Origin: Marasmius tenuissimus
Lineage: Eukaryota > Basidiomycota > Agaricomycetes > Agaricales > Marasmiaceae
NCBI GenBank assembly: GCA_029532415.1
Contig: JAQOTA010000052.1
Location: forward strand, 806,001 to 870,000
Length of the DNA stretch: 64,000 nucleotides
Direction of reading: 5' to 3'
Shown here: positions 1-9,844 of the stretch, one piece after another
Layout: the number at the start of each line of letters is the position of its first letter
Numbering within the stretch: position 1 is the first letter of the stretch
Translations under genes and position numbers: made by a program
Notes under the pieces: generated by a model
What the model was told of the DNA's origin: nothing
Seen by the model: only the letters and a program-made list of their open reading frames with translations
The model's database searches: none

Positions 1-1375
1 CACCATTGTCAGCTCATCCACAATTCTCCTCCAAACCCCCCACTTCCGTCAGCCGCGACACCTACTTCCCCTACGCGGGTGAGATCAACGGGAGATCTTC
101 TATCAGAACATGGAAAGTCTAAGATACGAGACTCCAAAACACCCGCATCCGAAGCAACGAATACAGCCGTTATAACGATGCGCTCAAACAGTACCGACTA
201 GCTATGCGACCCACGGCTCATACCCATGAGTGCTGTCAACGGTGAGCGAACGCCCAAGGACAAGATCGAGCCTGAGGAGAAAGAGTCATCATGCGTTCAA
301 GTATCAACGCGTCCAACGTCCCTTGTGTTAATGACTGTACAGACGATCAGCCCAGTGGGCTACTCTCGATGAATTATTGGACAAATCACTATTTTTAGCT
401 GTCAGCGGCGACGGTAAGCAAACAACGCGTTCTGTACGAGGCCCAGACTGAATACAAGCCAACGTGTAGACACCACATATGTCACGCATTTCCTCCTGAC
501 CTACAGACGATTCGCTAGTCCCCGCAGTGTCTTGCTGGCCATGCAAAAGCGGATGCGGCAGCTCGACAATCCAACAGGCGATCCGATGGAAGTTTCCGGC
601 TCACTTTTTTGTTCCTGGGGTCGTCTCTCTTATCTTTTGTCACGACACCATCCAAACCCGCGCTAAACAAATCGAGAAGCTCGTGGAGATAGCACAAAGG
701 CTGCGTGCTTTGAAAAATTACTCAGCCTTGCGAGCGTTCGTCGCAGGGATCAACGGCTCGACCTTCCCTGGTGACCAGACGATGGAGAGGTTCAAGGCAA
801 AATCACCGGAACAGGCGAAGAATCTCCAGTCGTGGGACGTCCTGTTGCAAGCCATTCGCGCTCATCGTGCGTATCGCCTGGCTCTCAGAAACACCAAAGG
901 AGCCTGTATACCTGCACTGTGAGTTTGTGGCTGTCGAGCAACAGCCTCCTCGTTACTCATCCCGAATTCACAGTGAAGTCCATATGTCTGATCTGATTCG
1001 GGCGCACGAAGGGAATGAGGACTTCAACTCGTCTGACCGTTCTAAGATTCACTGGGGCAAATTCAACATGATGGGAAGGTTCATAACGAGCACGACCCAG
1101 TGTCAAGCACAGTGTCGGTCTACCACAGATTACAACTTCCCGGAGCGTCCGCACATCAGTGCTCTACTCCAATCCAAATATGTCATGGACGATGAGGTAG
1201 GATAACATCCTCGTACTTTTCTCGCGTGCGCGACTAAGATTCTTTACAGACGCAGAAGTCTCGGACAGCCCTCTCCGACCCAGACATGGATGACGCAGCT
1301 CACTACGCAGCCCCGCCTTCCGGAGGCGGTCAAACGAAGAACCTGGCACTCCTTCGTCGTCTCTTCCCTTGGTAG
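1..1375 (+). pseudogene. Ras guanine-nucleotide exchange factor (CDC25-type) pseudogene, copy 1
   Basis: Broken remnant of a Ras-GEF gene whose 5' part lies before the window. Spliced by eye it gives a Ser/Pro-rich segment, then a piece of the N-terminal REM domain (WATLDELLDKSLFLAVSGD, then HFLLTYRRFASPRSVLLAMQ, intron 401-474), then the C-terminal half of the catalytic CDC25 domain (EIAQRLRALKNYSALRAF, NLQSWDVLLQ, RAHRAYRLALRNTKGACIPA, KIHWGKFNMMGRFI, DYNFPERPHIS) and a genuine end at LLRRLFPW-stop (TAG 1373-1375). Compared with fungal Ras-GEFs as I remember them, sequence is missing after DNPTGDPM and again between the FVPG and VVSLIFCHD stretches (about 590-640), with a change of frame, so the REM domain and the N-terminal half of the exchange domain are gone. 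An extra C near position 40 also breaks the upstream frame. It probably makes no active GEF. A near-identical copy lies at 4725-6710. It is convergent with the GH76 gene that ends at 1600. Confidence 0.75.
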
Positions 1376-1600
1376 AGGAATGTGTTTATTTCAAGCCATG
1401 TTTTGTCCTAGATTATCTATCGGAATCATACCCTGTATGCACGTTATATACTTCCTATGCTTTCAAGCCCTCCAGTTTTGTTCTCTTTTTGCAATGCCTG
1501 TACTCGTTTTGCTCGACCTCTCTATTGTTATTTAAATGCTTGGAAAACTTGTCTACTTGTTCAATTCCCTATATGCCTACGTTCAAGCCATGCTACGATT
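1..1600 (+). repeat. tandem duplication, left unit (Ras-GEF fragment side)
   Basis: This stretch recurs at 4725-6945 in the same orientation. The offset is 4724 bp upstream of the MITE in the second copy and 5335 bp downstream of it. Identity is very high from about 330 to 1440 and falls in the 3' flank of the GH76 gene. The exons of GH76 copies A and B are clearly more diverged. The unit therefore contains one Ras-GEF fragment plus one GH76 gene. Confidence 0.85.
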
Positions 1601-3990
1601 TATCCTGTGCTGCGATCGCTGCTAGGGGGGTTGCGACTGATGTAATCCGGTGGTTGCTCGTCCTCTGGCCATTCCACTCCTCGAAGTCGACGGTTGAGCA
1701 AACTAAAGATTTCGGCCGTTGAAACCATGCTCAGGGGCGCTTGGCTCGAGTCTGTACTCGTATTTGTGTCTTCCAAATAGGTCGACGAGAAGTCTGGGAG
1801 GTCCCGAGATCCAAGTCCCGGGGGTGGAGGGCAATCCTTGGAGGCCCATTCTCCATTGGAACCGTCTCGATAAACGTGTTTCTCTGTCGCGGTGAACGGT
1901 TCTATCTGGTTTTGTTCTGCAGATTCGGTAGGATCCGGCCTTGCATTCAAGACGTTGGCAGATTTTGTAGATCTTCTTGTCCGCCGAACGAGCCAGAGGG
2001 CGAGGACGGTGAGAAGACACACAGTCGCAAGGCCTCCCAATACAGCACCCACGATAGCTCCCCGGTTTGGTGGTCTTCCCTTGGATTCTGTATTCGTCAC
2101 CGGCGGCTCGGGTTCACCTGGGGAATCCGAGGGGTCGTTTTGAATGGGAATGCCTGCGACCAACATGGTCAGAGCGTTGACCTGGGTGTCAAGCGAGACT
2201 TTCCTGCTGGATGAGGGCCCCTGTGAGCTTGTCCAGGGAATGGAGTAGGTATCGTTGTCACTTCCTTGCCCTCGTGCATTGTTCAGAACCGCATTGTACT
2301 GTACGGGTATGTGAGTCAATCGTATAAACTGGAGCAATAAGCCGGGAGAGCACCTGTACTCCAAGATACTCTCTGATGAAGGTGCGTAACGATGAACGAG
2401 TAGCGTTCCGATTGTAAATGGCAGCTAATCCTCTGACGATGTATTGTCCGACGAGTTCAGTGTATGACCCCGTACCTATCGATCTCAGTTCGAGTAAAAG
2501 ATGCGACAGCGGTAAGTGGTGTTACTCACTGGTGTCTGCAGACAAAATGCCTTCCTGACTATGCAAAGTCGCGTTCGAAACTGTGTTGTTGACAATTTCC
2601 AAGAGCCTGCAAGTTAAGCACTCAATACGAAGATGCGACCGGCAAGTGTTACTGCTGGGCTTACTCCGAGGAGATATCAGCAGTGTCTTGGTTAGACACC
2701 GACACTAGAACAGCTAAACCCTCAATCATGATCCCGGAGCTTGCAGAGTATGCACGTGTGCCAGGGCTGCAGTCGTCGAGGTGTTTGCCATTCAATATAG
2801 TGCCCTTCGGGTTCCGGAGGTGATAGAGATAAAATTGCCTGCTTTTCAAACCGAAGTCGGCGTATGTCAAATTTCTCGTGGTCTCTGCAAGCATGGAGCT
2901 CGCGCTGAAGGAGCGACCGTTAGATCCTTGGATTCAGAACTAAAATGTGAAGGTCACTATACATTAGGAAAGATCTGGGAGGTATTCAAAGTAGTCTTCA
3001 GTTGACTCGTGGATGTGCTCTGATCCGTGAGACTCACCCTGTACCAGGTGAATTGACGTATGAATCATCGGTTGCGTTCCTCTGGAAGGAGAATTATGGA
3101 CGTTGGTGTGTGCAGCTCAGTCAACGCACCCAAAAAGTACTTCCAGCCGTGCTCACTGCCGGTTGATGAGTAACTTGTGATAGGAACTAGGCCCGTACTC
3201 ACAGCCGTTGCATTCCGGAGAGATCGTGATGTTTTTCCCGTAGGTTCTGCCAGTTTGAAGTTCGTCTTCCTTGAGTGTGTATTTTTCTCCGTCTTGCCAC
3301 GCCAATTCTGCCCATGCCAGAAAAGATCGATCAGAGTATGCTCTAAATGCCTGAGCGGCGGCAATGCTGAAGGAGCTGTGGTTTCACCGGTTTGTCAGCG
3401 CACAACGAGCAATGACACAAACTGAACAATTGCAAGTCCTCACAGCCCATAATTCATCTGCAAAAGGGTAAACACACAATCAATTGGTCCGCTAATGGCT
3501 AGGAGACATGCAGACTGACATATGCGTGAGCGAATCCAGGCCGGAATTTCTCAGCTTGGGGGAAAAAGGTGAGAAGACGCTGCTTGTACTTAGTTTGGTT
3601 GGTCAGCATATCGAAGTGGGCCATCTGGGAGAAAAGTCTCCCTATCGACCCGTAATTGCCATCTATGGATTCGGATAAGATTGAGTAATTCGAATATGTC
3701 TCAAGTAATTTGATGGATATTCCTACCTTCGAGCTTGACCTGTTCGTTGGCGTCGACAACCATCGCGATTGCTTTGTCTATAGCGTTCCTGGCAATGTTG
3801 ATTCTCTCCTTTGTCGGGGTGATAATATCCTTGTCCTGAATACATGTGAGAAAGAGGATGACACCAACAACGATAAGACTGATAAGTTGACCTTCCATGC
3901 AGGATTGGGGTCAAACGTCGCGGTCTGAGCGTTCGTATCGGCCGCGAGGATCAGGGACGTGACATAAACAAAGGCGGAGGCAACGAGCAT
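1600..3990 (-). CDS. GH76-like membrane-anchored glycosidase, paralog A
   Basis: Predicted type I membrane protein of roughly 600 residues in about 11 exons. GH76 enzymes cleave or transfer alpha-1,6-mannan at the cell surface (family knowledge). Start ATG 3988-3990 opens a signal peptide (MLVASAFVYVTSLILAADTN) followed by FDPNPAWK. Then come ITPTKERINIARNAIDKAIA, DGNYGSIGRLFSQMAHFD, FFPQAEKFRPGF, a 14-nt microexon encoding MNYG(L) at 3444-3457, SFLAWAELAW, AGSTFW, SSMLAETTRN, GIMIEGLAVL, VGQYIVRGLAAIYNRN and YLGVQYNAVLNNARGQGSDN. A roughly 23-residue transmembrane segment (from AIVGAVLGG) is followed by RRTRR, which is positive-inside, and a tail with LLNRRLRGVEW and PPDY (1642-1653). All junctions I tested keep frame. 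The usual Trp before the late DGIL motif is Leu here (LHSQEGIL). The Asp-Asp catalytic pair of characterised GH76 enzymes is not evident; N-Y-G stands at the place I would align with it. Confidence 0.75.
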
Positions 3991-4724
3991 CTCGAAGGTT
4001 GTGAGTGCCCGTTATCAAGCCGAGAGAGATTCACAAAGGACATCTTTTATCCCCCGGGACGGGATAAACTGCGTTGGTTCCCTCTCGTGATGGAATCATG
4101 ATCTACAAAGGCCTGCACTGCATGCCTTGGCCACCCAGACAGCCAACATGATGAGTGTCGAGACGTCGAACCTTCATCATTCCGGGGCCTACATACGTAG
4201 TGTGTTCTGGTATTCAAAGCCACTCTTCGAAAGTGTCCGATATCGAGCTACCTTCGACCTGCTGAGGTAGCTCTAAGATGGGTGAGGATGTGTGAGAGAA
4301 TTAGGAGATAGACCATGCTAAGCAACACTCAACTGATGCTGTACGGTTCGGGTGATATTGTGGATACAGTAGACACGTCGGTCGCGGGAGATCCGAGTTC
4401 GTAACTTCCAGATGCCACTGACGATGGTTGGCAAGTTCAAAGTTGGCAACTGCCAACGTAAGACATTATCTAAGCGACTCGGAACAAGCCGACCGTTCAA
4501 TTGACAATGACCCGACTATGCCATAACATGTTATACTCATACCGTGACGCTAGCTAAATCACAATACCAGCTCGTTTCTGTAGTCTCCCAAGTCAGACTC
4601 CAGGATTGCTTTTTGTCGGTATAGAGGGCGCAATCAATGTGGAGCCCGGGGTAGCTTCCACCGGGCGCAAGGGCCCACTCACTTTCTGTAACCTCCAGGT
4701 TCAAGCTCCCGTCATATCACGACT
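3991..4724. other. intergenic, 5' flank of GH76 A
   Basis: No convincing gene. It holds the promoter and 5' UTR of the GH76 gene on the minus strand, then sequence leading into the second Ras-GEF fragment. The duplication may begin upstream of 4725, but the matching part of the first unit lies outside the window, so the left breakpoint cannot be set. Confidence 0.6.
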
Positions 4725-6710
4725 GCACCATTGTCAGCTCATCCACAATTCTCCTCCAAACCCCCACTTCCGTCAGCCGCGACGCCTACTTCCCCTACGC
4801 GAGTGAGATCAACGGGAGATCTTCTATCAGAACATGAGAAGTCTAAGATACGAGATTCCCAAACACCCGCATCCGAAGCAACGAATACGGCCGTTACTAT
4901 TCTGTCACACGATGTGCGATGGGGGGGGATATGCGTTTTTTTCCAGATGAGGGTGTTCCCGCCGTTCCCTTGCCTCGGTAATTTTTTTCAAGTGAATTGG
5001 AGTACTCAAGGCCTTGTAATTCTCACCGTTAGCCTGGGAGTCCAAAGGAGCATCAATGAGACCTGAAAAACATCAGAATTTTGGGCGTGATGCGAGCGTG
5101 ACAGTCCAGGAACAATGTATTGATGAATGGGACTCACAGGGGAGAGTGGATAATAATCTTGAGATAGATTGGTGGTGTCTATCTGCCAAGATCTAGAGAG
5201 GTAGGGTCAAGAGAGCGAGCTCGATGAGGGAAGGGGGATGGGAGGGAGCTGAAGTAGCTGTGAACTGATCGCCATCAAGGGCTGTGATTAGCTGCCGCTC
5301 GTGACAAACCCCAAAGGGGTCGCTTCTTGTTCCCGCCTCAGTCATCGCCCGACACAAGGAGGGGAGAAGGTAAAAATCCCAAAAATTCAGGTTAAGCATT
5401 CTTCCATATATTGAATGCTTCTGTCATCAAGAAATTATGGTAGGTGCTTTACAGGAGTGGCGGGAGGAAAATCTCAAAAAAGTCGCAATTTCCCCCCTAG
5501 AATAGTATAACGATGCGCTCAAACAGTACCGGCTCGCTACGCGAGGTACCCGCGGCTCATACCCTCGAGTGCTGTCAACGGTGAGCGCACGCCCAAGGAC
5601 AAGATCGAGCCGAGAAAGAGTCATCGTACGTTCAAGTATCAACACGTCCAATGTCCCTTGTGTTAATGACTGTACAGACGATCAGCCCAGTGGGCTACTC
5701 TCGATGAATTATTGGACAAATCACTATTTTTAGCTGTCAGCGGCGACGGTAAGCAAACAACGCGTTCTGTACGAGGCCCAGACTGAATACAAGCCAACGT
5801 GTAGACACCACATATGTCACGCATTTCCTCCTGACCTACAGACGATTCGCTAGTCCCCGCAGTGTCTTGCTGGCCATGCAAAAGCGGATGCGGCAGCTCG
5901 ACAATCCAACAGGCGATCCGATGGAAGTTTCCGGCTCACTTTTTTGTTCCTGGGGTCGTCTCTCTTATCTTTTGTCACGACACCATCCAAACCCGCGCTA
6001 AACAAATCGAGAAGCTCGTGGAGATAGCACAAAGGCTGCGTGCTTTGAACAATTATTCAGCCTTGCGAGCGTTCGTCGCAGGGATCAACGGCTCGACCTT
6101 CCCTGGTGACCAGACGATGGAGAGGTTCAAGGCAAAATCACCGGAACAGGCGAAGAATCTCCAGTCGTGGGACGTCCTGTTGCAAGCCATTCGCGCTCAT
6201 CGTGCGTATCGCCTGGCTCTCAGAAACACCAAAGGAGCCTGTATACCTGCACTGTGAGTTTGTGGCTGTCGAGCAACAGCCTCCTCGTTACTCATCCCGA
6301 ATTCACAGTGAAGTCCATATGTCTGATCTGATTCGGGCGCACGAAGGGAATGAGGACTTCAACTCGTCTGACCGTTCTAAGATTCACTGGGGCAAATTCA
6401 ACATGATGGGAAGGTTCATAACGAGCACGACCCAGTGTCAAGCACAGTGTCGGTCTACCACAGATTACAACTTCCCGGAGCGTCCGCACATCAGTGCTCT
6501 ACTCCAATCCAAATATGTCATGGATGATGAGGTAGGATAACATCCTCGTACTTTTCTCGCGTACGCGACTAAGATTCTTTACAGACGCAGAAGTCTCGGA
6601 CAGCCCTCTCCGACCCAGACATAGACGACGCAGCTCACTACGCAGCCCCGCCTTCCGGAGGCGGTCAAACGAAGGACCCGGCACTCCTTCGTCGTCTCTT
6701 CCCTTGGTAG
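4725..6710 (+). pseudogene. Ras-GEF (CDC25-type) pseudogene, copy 2, split by a MITE
   Basis: Second tandem copy of the broken Ras-GEF fragment. It carries the same REM piece (WATLDELLDKSLFLAVSGD), the same two internal deletions with frame change, and the same C-terminal CDC25 half ending LLRRLFPW-stop, so the fragment was already defective before it was duplicated. In this copy the upstream Ser/Pro-rich exon reads openly (PSAATPTSPTRVRSTGDLLS, ASEATNTAV) because it lacks the extra C seen in copy 1, but it is interrupted at 4895 by a 609-bp insertion. Between about 5660 and 6700 it differs from copy 1 at only a handful of bases. It lies convergent to GH76 copy B. Confidence 0.75.
4897..5505. 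mobile_element. 609-bp non-coding MITE with TA target duplication (Tc1/mariner-like)
   Basis: Found by comparing the two duplicated units. The first unit has an uninterrupted CCGTTATAACG at 168-178. The second has CCGT-TA-[4897-5505]-TA-TAACG, so a TA dinucleotide (4895-4896 and 5506-5507) flanks the insert. The ends are inverted: CTATTCT at the left and AGAATAG at the right. After a short interruption, G-rich stretches (GGGGGG near 4921 and its complement near 5492) continue the inverted similarity. No coding sequence is visible inside. Size, TA duplication and inverted ends fit a non-autonomous Tc1/mariner/pogo-type element; the autonomous partner is not in this window. Confidence 0.8.
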
Positions 6711-6945
6711 AGGAATATGTTTATTTCAAGCCATGTTTTTCCCTGGATTATCTATTGGAATCATACCCTGTATGCACGTTATATACTTCCTATGCTTTCA
6801 CGCCCTCCAGTTTTGTTCTTTTTTGGTCTTTTTTTTGCAATGCCTGTACTCGTTTTGCATGACCTCTCTATTGTTATTTAAATGGTCGGAGGACTTTTTC
6901 ACTTGTTCAATTCCGTACATGCCTATGTCCAAGCTATGCTACGAT

Positions 6946-9327
6946 TCATTCTGTGCTGCGATTGCTGCTAGGGGGGTTGTGACTGACATAATCCGGTGGT
7001 GGGTCGTCTTCTGGCCATTCTACTCCTTGGAGTCTACGGTTTAGCACACTCATGATTTCGGCCGTTGAAACCATGCTCAGGGGCGCTTGGCTCGAGTCCG
7101 TACCGGTGTCTGTATCTTCCAAGTAAGTTAGCGACCAGCCAGAGAGGTCTCCAGATCCAGATTCCGAAGGCGGAGGACGATCTTTTTCTCCATCGGGCCC
7201 GCCTAGATGGAGGTGTTTGTTTATCGACGCGAACAGTTCTGTCTGGCTTTGGTTTGCAAATTCGGTGGGCAGCAGCGTTGCATCTAGGGCGTTGACAAAA
7301 TGTCTAGATCTGCTTCTCCGTCGAACCAACCAGAGGACGAAAACAGTGAGAAGGCACACAGTCGCAAGGCCTCCGATCACAGCACCCACGATGGCTCTCC
7401 AGTCTAGTGTTGTCCGGTTTGTCCCCTTGGGGGGTTCTGGAGTGATCGACGGCTCGGGTTCACCCGGTGGGTTGTTCTGGATGGGAATGGCTGCGAGCAG
7501 GATGCTTAGAGCATTTATCTGAGTCTCAAGTGTGGCATTCTGACTTGATGGAGGCTGTTGTGGGCTTGTCCAGGGAACGGTGTAGGTATCGTTACTACTC
7601 CCCTGTCCTCGTGCGTTGCTCCGAACGGCGTTGTACTTGACAGATGTGTGAGTTAAATGTGGCGACTGAAGTCATATGAAGTCACACCTGTACTCCAAGG
7701 TACTGTCTGACAAAAGTGCGTAGAGATGAACGAGTGTTGTTACGATCGTAGATGGCAGCTAACCCCCGGACGACATATTGTCCGACAAGTTCAACGAATG
7801 GTCGTGCGGCTAACAATGGCCTCAATATGAGTACTTGGTGAGATCGCCGCGAAGAGTACTACTTACTAAGGTCTGCAGACAGGATGCCTTGCTGACTATG
7901 CCACTCCGTGTTTGATACTGTTCTGTTCACGATTTCCACGAGGCTGTGAATGAACCTTGAGACAAGATTAAGCAAGGTGCACCTAGGTGGGCTTACTCTG
8001 AAAAGTAAGTGTTCCGATTTTCCTGGCCAGATACCGACGTTAAGACAGCCAGACCTTCCATCACGAGTCCAAAATTAGCAGGGTATGCGCCGGCGCTAGG
8101 TTGACATTCGTTCAGGTGCTTGCCATCCAACATGTCGCCGCGCGTGTTTCGGAGATGATTGTAATAAAAATCTCTACTTTTCGACGCAAAGAGAGCGTAC
8201 GTCGAGTTTTTCGTGGCCTCTGAAAGTACGGAGCTAGCTCTGTAGGCCCATTTCTTAGAACACGAGAATCGACCCTAACCCGAAGATCACCATACATGAG
8301 AAAGGACCTACGAAAGGCGCTTTAGTTGTCCTGCTCATTTTGTTTTTCTCCATCGTAGAACTCACCCAGTCCCAAGAGCGTTGACGAACGGATCTTCAGG
8401 TTTGTTGTTCTATGGGAGGTCCGGGTCTACCTGGCTAATCATTGCACAATTCTGGAATGAACTTACCCAGAAGGTACCTCCGGCCGTGCTGACTAGTCGC
8501 CAGTCAGCTATTTGCAAGAAGAGCCTGGTACGGACGTGTACTCACCGCCCTCACACTCTGAACGGATTGTCACATTTTTCCCGTTTATCCTTCCAGTTTT
8601 AAGTTCTTCCTCTTTGAGTGTGTATGCTTCTCCGCCACGCCAAGCTTGCTCAGCCCATTCCAAAAAGGACGGGTCAGAGTATGCTGTGAATGCCTGAGTA
8701 GCAGCTATACTGTGGGAGCTAGTAAAGTCCTTCAGTAGATGGTAGGGAAAGGAATCAGCAAAGAAGCACTCACAGGCCCCAATTTATCTAGATCAGAGTG
8801 CATAGGATATCAGACACACGGATTAACACGTCCAACTGGAATGAACCAACACTGGAGTGAACAAAACCCGGGCGGAACTTCTCAGCTTGAGGGAAAAAGT
8901 CGAGAAGGCGCTCCTTGTACACCGTTTGTTTGGTGAGCATGTCGAACTGAGCCATCTGGGAGAAAAGCCTTCCTATCGGTCCGTAATTTCCATCTAATAA
9001 CTCCCTGAGCATTTGTCGGTGCATGACTGCTTGGTAGCCACAACCACTACTCCTGCCTACCTTCAAACTTCAACCCATTACTATCGTCCACAATCATCGC
9101 GATTGCCTTATTCAGGGCGTCTCTGGCGATATCAATCCTATCCTTTGTGGAGACGTTGATATCCGTGTTCTAGAACATGATGAGGTGGCGAACTGAAAGA
9201 GTTGGCAGGAATAGATTATTGAAGAACTTACCCGCCAACCAGGGTTAGGAACAAATGTCTGAGCATTCGCAGCCATGAGGACCATCAATGCGAATGCAAT
9301 GTAAGCAAGGGCGGAGGCAGCGAGCAT
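6946..9327 (-). CDS. GH76-like membrane-anchored glycosidase, paralog B
   Basis: Same exon plan as copy A, and all junctions I tested keep frame. Start ATG 9325-9327 gives a signal peptide (MLAASALAYIAFALMVLMAA) and AQTFVPNPGWR. Then follow DGNYGPIGRLFSQMAQFD, FFPQAEKFRPGFVHSS, microexon INWG(L) at 8774-8787, IAATQAFTAYSDPSFLEWAE, STAGGTFW, DPFVNALGTG, SSVLSEATKNSTY and GLVMEGLAVL. The last exon (from about 7642) holds YNAVRSNARGQGSSNDTY, N-glycosylation sites, a membrane segment starting IVGAVIGGLATVCLL, an RRRSRSR stop-transfer cluster and the tail LNRRLQGVEW...PPPDYVSHNPP. It lies 517 bp upstream of copy C in the same orientation. Function as for copy A: an outward-facing GH76-like domain on alpha-mannan of the wall, inferred from family only. 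Confidence 0.75.
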
Positions 9328-9844
9328 CCTGATACGGCGACGGGCTCTTATTCCGAGCTGAGAGAGAGATTTGGAGATGGTGTCGGACCACCATGAATAC
9401 CTTTTATCCTTAAATGATATATCGATTGCGTAAGAGGTTGTTTGATGAACTCCCGTTCAAGATCGTATCACGATCTATGCGAACTTCCTTGATATATGCC
9501 TTGAACAGCCAACTTGATGGCAGATCTTCCAGCTCATCGCCAGCCTGGACGAGTAGTGTGACCGTGTATCCCGTTGGAGGCTTCGGCAAGTTTTTCCTCG
9601 TTACCCGCGCAGTGAGCCAGCCTTTAACATTTCGAGGCAGCTGCGATGATTGAAAACGATGGGCAAGCGTATGTGTAAACAAGGAGCGTATTGGGAGCGA
9701 AGAAGATGTTGATCATCAAACGCTCAGACGTAGGACGCCGCCGTCACGCCGGACGGTAAGATAGCAATGATTGCCCGTGAGAAAACTGCATGTACATGAA
9801 AAAAGGAGGCCGTTGACCTATGTTACTCAATCCATAACACTACT
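9328..9844. other. intergenic between GH76 B and GH76 C
   Basis: Contains the promoter of copy B (right after 9327) and the 3' end of copy C. No gene, RNA or repeat recognised. Confidence 0.6.

Larger units (their letters stand above)
4725..6945 (+). repeat. tandem duplication, right unit (Ras-GEF fragment side)
   Basis: Direct repeat of 1-1600 with a 609-bp insertion plus a TA duplication. About 170-330 of the left unit aligns less well than 330-1375, so the most similar tract has fairly sharp edges inside the duplication. Confidence 0.85.
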
